Source of the DNA: Lachnospiraceae bacterium
GTDB taxonomy: Bacteria > Bacillota > Clostridia > Lachnospirales > Lachnospiraceae
Direction of reading: 5' to 3'
Length of the DNA: 62,818 bases
NCBI GenBank assembly: GCA_017622575.1
Contig: JAGAQU010000055.1
Span: 1 to 62,818 of the forward strand
Each line of letters starts with the position of its first letter. Within the stretch, counting starts at the first letter, position 1. Positions 27,101 to 36,128 of the stretch are shown here, piece after piece. Below the pieces are notes generated by a model. The model was given only the letters and a program-made list of their open reading frames with translations, was not told the origin of the DNA and did no database searches. Position numbers and translations under genes: made by a program.

Positions 27101-27442
27101 GTAAAAAGGATTCTCCTCCGGTTCTCCAAAATAATATCTGTTATATTCGGATGATTCAAAAGCAATCAGTACTGCCACACAGTGCTTACAGATTCCGGAA
27201 TAGCTGTAAAATGCAGGGCATTCGCAGCTGACCGATATCAGTTCTTCCTCATACGGATCATATCTCATATCCACCAGATAACTTTTCCTTCCGCTCCCTC
27301 TAACCCTCGCATGAATTTCATATAATCCGCCATCATCCTCCTCCACTTCCATAGACAGAACCTGCCCGCTCTCATATATATCCAGTCCACGACCATAGGA
27401 AACACTTCCTGCATACTTCTTAATCATTTGTCTGGTAAGCAT
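24104..27442 (-). CDS. SNF2-family helicase with SWIM zinc finger
   Basis: A 1112-residue protein. A SWIM zinc finger near the N-terminus is seen as C-E-C-P followed by G-I-C-K-H-C. A middle region of about 500 residues corresponds to the bacterial SNF2 accessory domain. The C-terminal half is the Swi2/Snf2 motor: L-A-D-D-M-G-L-G-K-T (motif I), L-D-E-A-Q (motif II), L-T-G-T-P-I-E-N (motif III), S-L-K-A-G-G-T-G-L-N-L (motif V) and Q-A-T-D-R-A-H-R-I-G-Q (motif VI). Such proteins move along DNA or remodel nucleoprotein; the bacterial role is poorly known and may be in transcription recycling or repair. It is a single gene with its own promoter-like sequence. Confidence 0.93.
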   Translation of the reverse strand: MLTRQMIKKYAGSVSYGRGLDIYESGQVLSMEVEEDDGGLYEIHARVRGSGRKSYLVDMRYDPYEEELISVSCECPAFYSYSGICKHCVAVLIAFESSEYNRYYFGEPEENPFYRQLSLFEETTPKRRKTKQTTSSVKKLLQQQMSRKGLMLSVGNVREQIKLDPYLTCTKDNISLEFRIGNTRMYVIKDIYEFYENVKGEEKHYYGKELDFRHTMSAFDTTSRKLVKFILNWAKQNEERYSEYHYYYSYGYNYSTGYSKIRAMVLDDLELEDFLEAVGERTFIANINGTGDRKYRNTDEKLKFVLQIRGEDQGIKITAANPSCYHGRRYDIYFKDGLIYREERNKPELVSEFIACVEETGTKEVFVGNEDICDFCRELLPALKQVYQCREKNFDSAKYEAPKADYEIYLDAPQRNFITCSIQAVYGNEKYEIYKNLNDRKALPDHQQINRNISEEIQTGRSAGVWFNAFDSDKGQMVLADDDEAIYRLLTEGIPALQELGTVYVSDALRRMKVVSSPRVELGISLSGELLELNLVSDDMSMEQLAEILSRYERKRKYYRLKDGSFVNIDEEKMGSLFELKETMGLSESQLKKGKTEVPKYRALYLDSEMEETAGVILKKNEEFKQLILNMKGTEEQKYEIPASLEEILRDYQKKGFQWLKCIAANGFGGVLADDMGLGKTLQIIAFLLSEFLEAGACDNRRCLIVTPASLVFNWHNEFQRFAPVLPVKMITGTATERKEIVRESGERDILITSYDLLKRDLDNYSEVSFYCQILDEAQFIKNHNTQAARAVKQISAGYRFALTGTPIENRLSELWSIFDYLMPGFLYSYQRFRGELELPIVQNQDEKTTKQLQKMIKPFVLRRLKTDVLKDLPEKLEENVFAKMSGEQQTLYDAHVKRMKLLLDKQTDEEFKNSKIQILAELTKLRQLCCDPALIYQDFHEDSAKLTMCMDLIQNAIEGGHKILLFSQFTSMLETIQKKLAEQSVLFYVLTGATPKEKRIELVEKFNHDATNVFCISLKAGGTGLNLTSADIVIHFDPWWNLAVQNQATDRAHRIGQQNVVTVYKLIAKGTIEENIIKLQEKKKELADRLLSGEDMGTGSFTREELLSILG

Positions 27443-27503
27443 TGTACTCTCTCCTTCAAATGCCGCTTATATAATTTGACATTACGCTATTAACGCTATC
27501 ACC

Positions 27504-27533
27504 ATTGTACAAAATCATATATGGTTCTATCAA
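27504..27533 (-). promoter_or_regulatory. Predicted promoter of the SNF2 helicase gene
   Basis: On the minus strand TTGATA (27528-27533) and TACAAT (27504-27509) are 18 nt apart, 62 nt before the start codon. On the other strand TTGTCA (27564-27569) and TAAACT (27587-27592) with 17 nt spacing could serve the divergent pncB. Confidence 0.45.
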
Positions 27534-27621
27534 GACTTCCTATCATAAATTTTCTCCATCTTCTTGTCAGTTCTTCTGATTCGTTGTAAACTGTAACAAA
27601 TAAAAGAAAAGAGGAAAAATT

Positions 27622-29070
27622 ATGGACAGGCAAAATCTGACCCTTCTCACGGATCTCTATGAACTCACCATGATGCAGGGTTATTTCAAACACAAGGACC
27701 GCAACGAAACCGTTATTTTTGATGCTTTTTACCGCAACAATCCCTGTGACGGCGGCTATGCCATTGCAGCAGGGTTGGAACAGCTGATCAAATATATCAA
27801 AGAACTTCACTTTTCAGCTGAGGATATCGACTATCTTGCAGGCCTCGGTATTTTTGAAAAGGATTTTCTCGATTATCTTGCTGATTTTAAGTTCTCCGGT
27901 GACATTTATGCCATTCCCGAGGGAACCGTTATCTTTCCCAGAGAGCCACTGGTGAAGGTTGTAGCCCCCATCATGGAGGCACAGCTTGTAGAAACCGCTA
28001 TTTTGAATATTATCAATCACCAGAGTCTGATTGCCACTAAAGCCGCCAGAGTCTGCTATGCTGCAAAGGGAGACGGTATCATGGAGTTTGGTCTCAGAAG
28101 AGCCCAGGGCCCCGATGCCGGCATCTACGGTGCAAGAGCCGCAGTGATCGGTGGCTGCATCGGTACCTCCAATGTACTCTGCGGACAGCTTTTTGATGTT
28201 CCCGTCAAGGGCACTCACGCTCATAGCTGGATCATGAGTTTCCCTGACGAATATACTGCTTTTAAAGCTTATGCCGACATTTATCCCACTGCATGTATTC
28301 TTCTGGTGGATACCTACGATACTTTAAAATCCGGCGTTCCCAATGCCATCCGTGTCTTTCAGGAAATGAGAGAGGCCGGAGTTCCTCTCACCTATTATGG
28401 AATCCGCCTTGACAGCGGAGACCTGGCATATCTTTCCAAAAAGGCTCGCAAAATGCTGGATGACGCAGGGTTCCCTGATGCGGTGATCTCCGCCTCCAAT
28501 GACCTGGATGAATATCTGATTGAAAGCTTAAAGGCACAGGGAGCAACCATCACCTCCTGGGGTGTAGGTACCAATCTGATCACAGCAAAAGACAATCCTG
28601 CCTTCGGCGGTGTTTACAAGCTGGCTGCCATTATGGATGAAAAAGGTGAATTCGTGCCTAAAATCAAGCTTTCCGAAAACTCCGAAAAGGTTACCAACCC
28701 CGGTAATAAGACTGTTTACCGTGTATATGATAAAGAAAGCGGCAAAATCAAAGCAGATCTGATCTGTCTGGTGGAGGAAAAGTTCACAGAGAATGAACCT
28801 CTGTTGCTCTTTGATCCTTTGGAACCCTGGAAGAAGACGAAACTTCCCGCCGGCAGCTTTACACTCCGCGAGCTTCCCGTTCAGATTTTCAAAAAAGGGG
28901 AATGCTGTTACGAATCTCCAAAGACCATGGATATCAGAGCTTACTGTGAAAAAGAAAAAGACACCCTGTGGGATGAAACAAAACGTTTTGTCAATCCTCA
29001 CAAGATATATGTGGATTTATCAAAGAAACTATATGATACAAAAATTCAGTTGCTGGATCAGATGAGCTGA
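27622..29070 (+). CDS. pncB: Nicotinate phosphoribosyltransferase
   Basis: A 482-residue enzyme of NAD salvage that joins nicotinate to PRPP with ATP hydrolysis. Start region L-T-D-L-Y-E-L-T-M-M-Q-G-Y, the central R-R-A-Q-G-P-D-A-G with the family's catalytic region, G-I-R-L-D-S-G-D-L-A-Y and G-V-G-T-N-L-I-T are characteristic. The length matches the bacterial form with a C-terminal extension. GAGGAAAAATT precedes the ATG. It is a single gene divergent from the helicase. The region after it (29093-29152) contains a loose TGCCTTC/GAAGGCA inverted repeat that may act in termination. Confidence 0.94.
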   Translation: MDRQNLTLLTDLYELTMMQGYFKHKDRNETVIFDAFYRNNPCDGGYAIAAGLEQLIKYIKELHFSAEDIDYLAGLGIFEKDFLDYLADFKFSGDIYAIPEGTVIFPREPLVKVVAPIMEAQLVETAILNIINHQSLIATKAARVCYAAKGDGIMEFGLRRAQGPDAGIYGARAAVIGGCIGTSNVLCGQLFDVPVKGTHAHSWIMSFPDEYTAFKAYADIYPTACILLVDTYDTLKSGVPNAIRVFQEMREAGVPLTYYGIRLDSGDLAYLSKKARKMLDDAGFPDAVISASNDLDEYLIESLKAQGATITSWGVGTNLITAKDNPAFGGVYKLAAIMDEKGEFVPKIKLSENSEKVTNPGNKTVYRVYDKESGKIKADLICLVEEKFTENEPLLLFDPLEPWKKTKLPAGSFTLRELPVQIFKKGECCYESPKTMDIRAYCEKEKDTLWDETKRFVNPHKIYVDLSKKLYDTKIQLLDQMS

Positions 29071-29161
29071 CATAGGAAAAAATAAGAGGTGCTGCCTTCT
29101 CAGTCAAGCGAATTCCGTATTATTTATAAACGTTTTATCGTTTGTGAAGGCAACTATCTCT

Positions 29162-30280
29162 CTATTTATCTGTAAAAAGCACAGTCAGGAATTCTACTGC
29201 AGGTAAAAGCACTCTCTCATCTACCCTAAACCCCGGTTGATGAATGGTCGGACCTATTCCTGTACCGATTTTGATATAGCAGCCCGGAATATTTTCCTCA
29301 TAGAAGGAAAAATCATCTCCTCCCATGGAGCTTTCCTCCGGCACCACCTGTAATTTCTGCTTTTGGGCTGTTCTCACTGCATGATTTACCATTTCACCGT
29401 CATTATAGACAGCAGGTGATCCGGGAAACCACTGAAACTGCGCCGTGGCACCATAGGCCTGTGCTGTGGACTGTGCTATCTCCCTCATACGCCTTTCCGC
29501 AAGAGCTCTATCCTCCCTGTTCATGGTGCGCACAGTCCCTTCCAATTCCGCAGTCTCCGGAATCACATTCCAGGTCTGTCCCGCTTCTATTCTGGTCACA
29601 CTGAGAAGCGCCGGATGAAACGCATCCACATTTCTGGTAATGATCGTCTGGAAAGCCTGTACCATGGCTGCCGCCGCCGGAATGGGATCCACGCCGTGAT
29701 CCGGATGGGCGCCATGACAGCCCATTCCTGCTATGGTCACCAGAAAACGATCTGCAGCAGCTGCCACATACCCCTCTCTGATACCCACATATCCTGTCTC
29801 ATTTGTAGGATCCGCATGAAGTCCCCATATTCTTTCCACACCATTCATGACATCTGTTTCCATAATTTTGAGGGCTCCCACCGAGGATTCCTCTGCAGGC
29901 TGAAAAATGATCTTCACTGTTCCTGCAAGCTCCGATTTTCTTTTCGTTAACAGTATGGCACAGCCGATTCCGGCAGTGATATGAAAGTCATGCCCGCAGG
30001 CATGCATTTTTCCCTCAAATTCAGAGGCATAGGAAAGATTGGTTTCTTCCCGGACAGGCAATGCGTCAATATCACACCGAAGCGCCTGAACCGGTCCCTC
30101 TTTTTCTCCTCTAACGATCGCCACAAGTCCTGTTTCGAGATTGCAGGGCAATATCTCTACACCTGCTTCTTCCAAAATTTCCCGGATTCTTTTCGTTGTC
30201 CCGTATTCCTCATAGGACAATTCCGGATGTCTATGAAACCATTCAAAATATTCTCTCAAATTTTCTTCAAGGCTGTTCAT
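29162..30280 (-). CDS. M20D family amidohydrolase (N-acyl amino acid hydrolase-like)
   Basis: A 372-residue zinc hydrolase of the M20D/HipO group that cleaves N-acyl amino acids or indole-amino acid amides. Metal ligands are visible in M-H-A-C-G-H-D-F-H (about residues 92-100), P-A-E-E-S and G-L-H-A-D; M-G-G-D-D-F-S-F-Y near the C-terminus completes the motif set. No signal peptide, so it acts in the cytoplasm. It is the last gene of the opp operon, 15 nt after oppC, suggesting that the imported compounds are acylated or peptide-like and are cut by this enzyme. Confidence 0.88.
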   Translation of the reverse strand: MNSLEENLREYFEWFHRHPELSYEEYGTTKRIREILEEAGVEILPCNLETGLVAIVRGEKEGPVQALRCDIDALPVREETNLSYASEFEGKMHACGHDFHITAGIGCAILLTKRKSELAGTVKIIFQPAEESSVGALKIMETDVMNGVERIWGLHADPTNETGYVGIREGYVAAAADRFLVTIAGMGCHGAHPDHGVDPIPAAAAMVQAFQTIITRNVDAFHPALLSVTRIEAGQTWNVIPETAELEGTVRTMNREDRALAERRMREIAQSTAQAYGATAQFQWFPGSPAVYNDGEMVNHAVRTAQKQKLQVVPEESSMGGDDFSFYEENIPGCYIKIGTGIGPTIHQPGFRVDERVLLPAVEFLTVLFTDK

Positions 30281-30295
30281 CTTTTCACCACCTTA

Positions 30296-31234
30296 CTATC
30301 CTTTACTGTTCGGATCCAGTGCATCTCTCAGCGCATCTCCGATAAAATTGATCGCCATAACCAGCACCACGATCACCACTCCGGGCGGTACCCAGAGCCA
30401 GGGCTGTTTTGTCAGCACAGTCAGAGACTCTGCACCGTTTAACATATTTCCCAGGCTTGCCGTAGGAGGCTGAACTCCCATACCAAGGAAGCTCAATGCC
30501 GCTTCATCCAGCATGGATAACGCAAGAACTGAAGTGGCATACACCAAAATCGGCGCTACCGTATTGGGAAGAATCTCCGAAAACAAAATATGCCTAAGAG
30601 GCATTCCTGCCACAAGATTGCCTTTGATAAAATTCGTTTCCCGCAGATTCAGCACATTGCCTCTTACAAGCCTTGCAATTCCCGGCCAGTCCACAAAACC
30701 CAGGATCAGAATGATACTCCATAAACCCGGCTTAAAAATAGCTGCCGCTACCAGTACCAGTAAAATATAAGGAAAGGACATGACCATATCCGTAAATCTC
30801 ATTATGAGCATATCGGCCACGCCTCCAAAATATCCCGCGATAAGACCAAGTATGACTCCGATGACCGTAGAAATCAGGGTAGCCATAATGCCTACCAGCA
30901 GGGAAATCCTCATGGCATACAGAAGCCTGCTGAACACATCTCTTCCAATCTGATCTGTGCCGAGGAGAAAGCCTTTCCCCGGTGCGCCGCTGAAAGGTCC
31001 CGCCATTTCATTGGGATCATAAGGGGCAATAATCGGTGCAAACAGCGCTGCAAGGCCGAGGATCACCACGATCACAAGACTGATCAGAGCAAGTTTGTGA
31101 CGTTTAAATCGCCTGAAAACTGTCTGCAGATAACTCTCGCTTACGATATCCTTCTTCTTTCCCTCATCTATTGTATCCACACTGTATTTCTTTTTCTTTC
31201 TGAACTTCTTTTCTATCTGCTTTTCCTTTCCCAT
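30296..31234 (-). CDS. Oligopeptide-type ABC transporter permease, C subunit
   Basis: A 312-residue DppC/OppC-like permease with a lysine-rich cytoplasmic N-terminus (residues 1-35), a first helix, then the five-helix binding-protein-dependent transport domain. The loop D-W-P-G-I-A-R-L-V-R-G-N-V-L resembles the EAA motif that docks on the ATPases. H-I-L-F-S-E-I-L-P-N follows it. It is 14 nt after the B subunit gene and pairs with it in the membrane. Confidence 0.9.
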   Translation of the reverse strand: MGKEKQIEKKFRKKKKYSVDTIDEGKKKDIVSESYLQTVFRRFKRHKLALISLVIVVILGLAALFAPIIAPYDPNEMAGPFSGAPGKGFLLGTDQIGRDVFSRLLYAMRISLLVGIMATLISTVIGVILGLIAGYFGGVADMLIMRFTDMVMSFPYILLVLVAAAIFKPGLWSIILILGFVDWPGIARLVRGNVLNLRETNFIKGNLVAGMPLRHILFSEILPNTVAPILVYATSVLALSMLDEAALSFLGMGVQPPTASLGNMLNGAESLTVLTKQPWLWVPPGVVIVVLVMAINFIGDALRDALDPNSKG

Positions 31235-31248
31235 GCCGTTCCTCCTGT

Positions 31249-32196
31249 CTACTCAAACGTAATCGTGGGATCCACCAGCGCATACAGAATATCTGTAATC
31301 AGATTGGCAATCAACACAACGATCGCAGAAAGCAGGCAGACGCCCATAATCACAGGATAATCCCTGCTGATAATAGCGCTCATGGTCATAAGTCCCAGTC
31401 CGGGCCAGGAAAAAACCTGTTCAATGATAACAGCGCCTCCGAAAAGCATCGGGATTTCCATGCCAATCACTGTCACAATAGGAACCAGGGCATTGCGGAG
31501 AGCATGCTTATATATCACTTTAAACCTCCCGATACCCTTGGCTCTTGCCGTGCGCAGATAGTCCTGTTGGAGGATTTCGAGTACAGCGCTTCTGATATAC
31601 CTGATATTGCTTCCTGCCATAGACGTGGCAAGCACCAGCACCGGCATGATCATATGCTTTACCACATCCAGGAAGCCTCCGTCAGTTCCAAGAGTGGTCA
31701 TTCCGCTTGAGGGAAGCCATCCCAGCTTTATCGTAAACAGATAGATCAACAATAGTGACAGAAAAAATCCAGGTATACTGCTTCCCAAAAAGGATAAGGT
31801 AACCACTGTGTAATCACCCTTGGAATACTGGTGAATGGCACTGTAAATTCCTGCCGGTACAGCCATGATCAGACTGACGATCAAAGACACCCCCATAAGA
31901 AGCAGGGTTGGTCCAAGGTGGCTTTTTATCATTTCGCTGACAGGCTGATAGGACTTTACGGAATATCCCAGATTTCCGTGAAGGAGCTGCCCCAGCCAGA
32001 CAAAGTACTGGATATAAAAGGGCTTATCAAGTCCGAGGGCGATCTTTTTTGCCTCCACTGCAGCCTCCGACACCCTTGGTCCTTTCAGCATCTCAAGAGG
32101 GCTTCCGGCAAGGCACATGATGGCATAATCAATGATGGTAATGCCGATCAGCACGGGAATTGCTATCAAAATACGTTTTAAAATGTATTTACTCAT
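31249..32196 (-). CDS. Oligopeptide-type ABC transporter permease, B subunit
   Basis: A 315-residue DppB/OppB-like permease with six membrane helices. The EAA-type loop is T-A-R-A-K-G-I-G-R-F-K-V-I-Y-K-H-A-L-R-N-A. Start ATG 32196 is chosen because AAGGAGG lies 9 nt upstream; the in-frame ATG at 32205 abuts the ribosome binding site. It overlaps the end of the F-type ATPase gene by 8 nt, which points to translational coupling. Confidence 0.9.
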   Translation of the reverse strand: MSKYILKRILIAIPVLIGITIIDYAIMCLAGSPLEMLKGPRVSEAAVEAKKIALGLDKPFYIQYFVWLGQLLHGNLGYSVKSYQPVSEMIKSHLGPTLLLMGVSLIVSLIMAVPAGIYSAIHQYSKGDYTVVTLSFLGSSIPGFFLSLLLIYLFTIKLGWLPSSGMTTLGTDGGFLDVVKHMIMPVLVLATSMAGSNIRYIRSAVLEILQQDYLRTARAKGIGRFKVIYKHALRNALVPIVTVIGMEIPMLFGGAVIIEQVFSWPGLGLMTMSAIISRDYPVIMGVCLLSAIVVLIANLITDILYALVDPTITFE

Positions 32197-33211
32197 ATCT
32201 CTCATCCTCCTTGCCGTGGTTTACCATGATAATCGGACAGGCAGCAAAATGACCACTTCCCGGTATCGTCTCCTGAAGTACCGGTTCTCTCTGCCTGCAA
32301 ATCTCTGTGGCATAAGGACATCTTGTATGAAAACGGCATCCGGAAGGAGGGTTGATACTGCTTCCGATTTCTCCCTGCAAAATTCCTTTTCCCTCTTCCC
32401 TTTCTGAAGGATCCGGAACCGGAACCGCATTTAAAAGCGCTTTTGTATAGGGATGAACGGGATGATTAAAAATTTCTTTTGCCTCTCCCACCTCCACAAT
32501 TTTACCAAGATACATAACGGCAATTCTGTCACTGACATAATTCACTGCCCCCAGTCCGTGCCCCACAAAAAGAAGTGTCAGGTTCAGTTCCTTTTGCAGG
32601 CTGCGAAGCAGATTTAAAATCTGTGCCTGTATGGATACGTCGAGGGCACTGACGGGTTCATCACACACAATAAACTCAGGATTTAAGGAAAGAGCCTTTG
32701 CAATACCGATTCTCTGTCTCTGTCCTCCCGAAAACTCATGGGGATATCTGCCGAGTACATTTCTTGAAAGCCCTACCATATCGAGAATCCTTACGATATC
32801 CTTTTCCACCGTCTCCTTTGTGGAAATTCTGTGATACAGCATAGGTTTTGCGAGAATTTCATAAATATGTTTTCTTGGGTTTAAAGAGGAATAGGGATCC
32901 TGAAAAACCATTTGAAGACAGGTACGGATTTGCTTCATTTCATCTTTTTTCAGGGAATTCAAATTTCTGCCTTTGTAATAGATGGTGCCTGCAGTTGGTT
33001 TCTCAAGTCCTACCAGTTGTCTTCCTATGGTGGACTTGCCGCATCCGGATTCCCCCACAAGGCCAAGGGTTTCTCCTTCTCCGATGGAAAAGCTGACGCC
33101 GTCCACTGCCTTGACAAATCCTGTTGTGTGTGTAATGATTCCGCTTTTTATGGGGTAATATTTTTTTAAATCCTCTATCTGAATAAGCGGGGAATTCTTT
33201 TCATTATTCAT
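32189..33211 (-). CDS. Oligopeptide-type ABC transporter ATPase, F subunit
   Basis: A 340-residue ATPase with Walker A G-E-S-G-C-G-K-S, signature F-S-G-G-Q-R-Q-R-I, Walker B F-I-V-C-D-E-P and the C-terminal oligopeptide/dipeptide domain containing a four-Cys pattern ([10 protein letters not shown] and two later Cys) that in relatives binds an iron-sulfur cluster. An F-F-V-G-H-type H-loop is present as L-F-V-G-H. It overlaps the D subunit gene by 8 nt. Confidence 0.9.
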   Translation of the reverse strand: MNNEKNSPLIQIEDLKKYYPIKSGIITHTTGFVKAVDGVSFSIGEGETLGLVGESGCGKSTIGRQLVGLEKPTAGTIYYKGRNLNSLKKDEMKQIRTCLQMVFQDPYSSLNPRKHIYEILAKPMLYHRISTKETVEKDIVRILDMVGLSRNVLGRYPHEFSGGQRQRIGIAKALSLNPEFIVCDEPVSALDVSIQAQILNLLRSLQKELNLTLLFVGHGLGAVNYVSDRIAVMYLGKIVEVGEAKEIFNHPVHPYTKALLNAVPVPDPSEREEGKGILQGEIGSSINPPSGCRFHTRCPYATEICRQREPVLQETIPGSGHFAACPIIMVNHGKEDERYE

Positions 33212-34187
33212 ATGAAATTCCCCCTTCCTTCATCACAATACATTTGGCGGTATGCCCACTGCCAAACTCATAATCCTTCTGCGGATTATCACACTCCGGT
33301 CTTCTGTACTTACAGCGGGGTGCAAACCGGCATCCGCTCATATTGTCATAATTCTCCGGAACCATTCCCGGAATGGCGACAAGCTCTCTGTCTTTTGTGT
33401 CACGAATGGTTGGCACCGTATCAAGAAGCGCTTTCGTATAAGGATGTCTGGGCATTTTGAATATTTCATTTACCGGAGCCTCTTCTATCATCTGACCTGC
33501 ATACATGACAATTACCCGGTCAGCCATGTGAGCCACCAAACCGATATCATGAGTGATCAATATAATGGACATGCCATTTTCCTGCTGTAGCTCCCTTAAA
33601 AGCTTCATGATCTGTGCCTGAATGGTAACATCAAGTGCCGTAGTAGGTTCATCCGCGATCAAAAGCTTGGGATTACAGGACAGGGCCATGGCAATCATGG
33701 CTCTCTGGCGCATTCCTCCCGACAACGTATGTGGATATTTTTTCATAGCACTCTTTGCATCCGGCATTCCCACTTTCTCAAGCAGTTCTTCCGCCCTCAC
33801 TGCCGCTTCTTCCTTTGAAAGCTTTAAATGAGTTCTGATGCTCTCTGTAATCTGATTGCCCACCGTAAAGACAGGATTTAAAGATGTCAACGGATCCTGA
33901 AAGATCATCGTCATCTGATTTCCTCTGATCCTGTCCAGTTCCTTTTCCGTCAGAAAAAGAAGATTCTGGCCGTCAAACAAAACCGTTCCTCCTTTTACAG
34001 ATCCACCTCTTGCAAGGAGACCCATGATCGACAGACTGGTCACACTTTTCCCACAGCCGGACTCACCTACAATGCAGACCACTTCTCCTTCATCCACATG
34101 AAAGCTGACATGATCCACAACAGTACTTGTTCCGTAATCTCCCTGAAAAACTGTTGTAAGATTTTCTACTTCCAATAAATGCGACAT
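33204..34187 (-). CDS. Oligopeptide-type ABC transporter ATPase, D subunit
   Basis: A 327-residue ATPase with Walker A G-E-S-G-C-G-K-S, signature L-S-G-G-M-R-Q-R-A, Walker B L-L-I-A-D-E-P-T and H-loop I-T-H-D. The C-terminal segment has the four-cysteine pattern C-R-F-A-P-R-C-K-Y with later Cys residues. The ATG at 34187 is preferred because GAGG lies 7 nt upstream; the GTG at 34199 overlaps that site. It forms a heterodimer with the F subunit. A hairpin separates it from the binding-protein gene. Confidence 0.9.
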   Translation of the reverse strand: MSHLLEVENLTTVFQGDYGTSTVVDHVSFHVDEGEVVCIVGESGCGKSVTSLSIMGLLARGGSVKGGTVLFDGQNLLFLTEKELDRIRGNQMTMIFQDPLTSLNPVFTVGNQITESIRTHLKLSKEEAAVRAEELLEKVGMPDAKSAMKKYPHTLSGGMRQRAMIAMALSCNPKLLIADEPTTALDVTIQAQIMKLLRELQQENGMSIILITHDIGLVAHMADRVIVMYAGQMIEEAPVNEIFKMPRHPYTKALLDTVPTIRDTKDRELVAIPGMVPENYDNMSGCRFAPRCKYRRPECDNPQKDYEFGSGHTAKCIVMKEGGISYE

Positions 34188-34220
34188 CGTTTTCCTCACT
34201 TGTCTTTTCTATTACGAGAC

Positions 34221-34257
34221 AATACCACAGACCGGTACGCACCCGGCCTGCGGTATT
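34221..34257 (-). promoter_or_regulatory. Intercistronic hairpin after the binding-protein gene
   Basis: Fifteen-base arms (34221-34235 and 34243-34257) pair fully in the minus-strand RNA with two G-U wobbles; the same positions are A-C mismatches on the plus strand. It lacks a good T tract, so it is more likely an RNA-stabilising or partial-termination element that lets the binding protein be made in excess over the ATPases and permeases. Confidence 0.65.
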
Positions 34258-34278
34258 CTAAAAGTTCTCTGTTTATCA

Positions 34279-35967
34279 TTATTCTACAACATCCCATTCC
34301 TGAATGTTATTGAAAAATCCATATACATTGGCATGCACATTTGTAAGGCGTTTGCTGACTGCACCCTGTGGGCTGATAATGTAAGCGGAGAACATGGGTA
34401 CATCTTCCTGCACCTTCTTATCAATCGTAGCGTAAAGCTCTTTCAGTCCGGCTATATCTTCTGTCGTTCCTACCTTGCCAAGTGCCTCATCAATAGAAGG
34501 ATCACTGTAACCGGTCCAGCTTTCCGCACCGGAAAGGAGCCATGCGATATCAACAGAAGGATCGATAGGCGGATAGGTGTACTGAACCGCAAACAGATCA
34601 TAATCTGTGGAGCCTGCCATACTCATTAAAGTAGCGAGGTCAACTGTCTGAACCTCCACCTTGATTCCCACTGCTGCCCACTGAGCTACCATCACCTGTG
34701 CAGCATTTACAAAAGTACCGTCGCCGGAGTTTACAAAGAACCGAAGTGTCTGAGAACCATCCCATCCTGCTTCTGCAAGCAGTTCTTTTGCCTTTTCCGG
34801 ATCATATCCATAAGGAGTAATGCTGTCATCATAATAAGGACTTGCAGAAGAGAGGAAACCTTCCACAACCTCACCATGTCCCTTAAGCAATTCGTCAACA
34901 ATCTTCTGTCTGTCAATGGCATATACCAGTGCCTGACGCACTCGCACATCAGGAATATTCTCAGTCTGAATAAATACCGACTGATTCGTTACAGGTGACC
35001 CATAAACAACATTTACATTGTCAAGTGCTTCGATACTCTCCATATCTTCCTGAGGAATATTGGTCATCGTATGATGGGTTACATCGATTTCTCCTGACTG
35101 TAGTCCCGAATAAACCTGACTGGAATCTACAATTTTAATATTCAGTTTGTCAATCTTAGGTGCGCCCTTCCAATAATTTTTATTCGCTACATAAGAAATG
35201 TAATGATCGGTATCGTAATCTGTTACCATGAAAGGACCACTTACCACATCGGGATGATTAAACCAATCCTGAGTCGTTAATTCCGCTTCACTGAACTTTT
35301 CGATCACATGCTTCGGCATCGTATGGAGATAGCATGCATAGGCACTCTGGAATGTGATCATTGACATAGGCTCTTTTGTAGTAAACTGTATGGTCTTATC
35401 GTCAATGACCTGAACACCGGAAACGCCGGTAGCACCTTCTTCCACAAATCCATCATCACCTACGCCCTCAAATACATTATATACCAAAGTGGCATTCGCT
35501 ACGATCGGACTTGCCAGACGCAGGAAAGAATATTCCACATCATACGCTGTAATGGGATTACCGTCTGACCATGTAGCATCATCATTGATATGCACAATAA
35601 AGTTTTTATTATCCTCTGTGGTGATGGAATCCGCCAGTATATACTCAAAGTTCAGATTCTCATCAAATTCAACCAAAGGCAGAAACTGAAGATCTACCGC
35701 GTATTTGTTAATAAATGTCTGATCGATGACAAAGGGATTAATGCTTCCAAGGGAATCCGTTACCCCTATATTGACGATCTTCTCTCCTGAAGCAGCTGTC
35801 TGCGTACTTTCTTCCGTACTGTTTGCTGTCTCGCCGGAAGCAGTTGTTTCCGTGCCGCTTTCTGCAGGAGCACTCTCCGCTGAATCTGATGAACCACATC
35901 CTGCCAGAGAAAGGACCATAGCTGCCGTAAGCGCTAGGCTGATAAATTTACTGACTCTTTTTTTCAT
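34279..35967 (-). CDS. Oligopeptide-type substrate-binding lipoprotein
   Basis: A 562-residue SBP family 5 protein. The signal peptide ends in the lipobox L-A-G-C with Cys24, followed by a Ser/Thr/Glu-rich linker (residues 25-65). The mature domain has typical D-A-T-W-S-D-G-N-P-I-T-A-Y-D-V and A-I-D-R-Q-K-I-V-D motifs. It should bind peptides or related ligands outside the membrane and deliver them to the B/C permease. It is first in a six-gene operon that ends with the amidohydrolase. An AAGGAGGAG site precedes the ATG. Confidence 0.92.
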   Translation of the reverse strand: MKKRVSKFISLALTAAMVLSLAGCGSSDSAESAPAESGTETTASGETANSTEESTQTAASGEKIVNIGVTDSLGSINPFVIDQTFINKYAVDLQFLPLVEFDENLNFEYILADSITTEDNKNFIVHINDDATWSDGNPITAYDVEYSFLRLASPIVANATLVYNVFEGVGDDGFVEEGATGVSGVQVIDDKTIQFTTKEPMSMITFQSAYACYLHTMPKHVIEKFSEAELTTQDWFNHPDVVSGPFMVTDYDTDHYISYVANKNYWKGAPKIDKLNIKIVDSSQVYSGLQSGEIDVTHHTMTNIPQEDMESIEALDNVNVVYGSPVTNQSVFIQTENIPDVRVRQALVYAIDRQKIVDELLKGHGEVVEGFLSSASPYYDDSITPYGYDPEKAKELLAEAGWDGSQTLRFFVNSGDGTFVNAAQVMVAQWAAVGIKVEVQTVDLATLMSMAGSTDYDLFAVQYTYPPIDPSVDIAWLLSGAESWTGYSDPSIDEALGKVGTTEDIAGLKELYATIDKKVQEDVPMFSAYIISPQGAVSKRLTNVHANVYGFFNNIQEWDVVE

Positions 35968-35981
35968 TATTCTCCTCCTTG

Positions 35982-36017
35982 CACTATCTATTTCCTAGTA
36001 TTCTTATATAGATAGTG
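35982..36017 (-). promoter_or_regulatory. Inverted repeat in the leader of the opp operon
   Basis: Perfect 10-bp arms CACTATCTAT and ATAGATAGTG separated by 16 nt, ending just before the ribosome binding site of the binding-protein gene. It could be an operator for a dimeric regulator or a leader hairpin. No adjacent regulator gene is obvious. Confidence 0.5.
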
Positions 36018-36128
36018 GCTTAATTATACTTTCAGTAAAAACAAATGTCAATAAGTAATCATAAAATCTTGCACTTTGCAGTTTTTTATTTTACTATACT
36101 TTTAAATAATCGTACAGAGGAATTTTCC

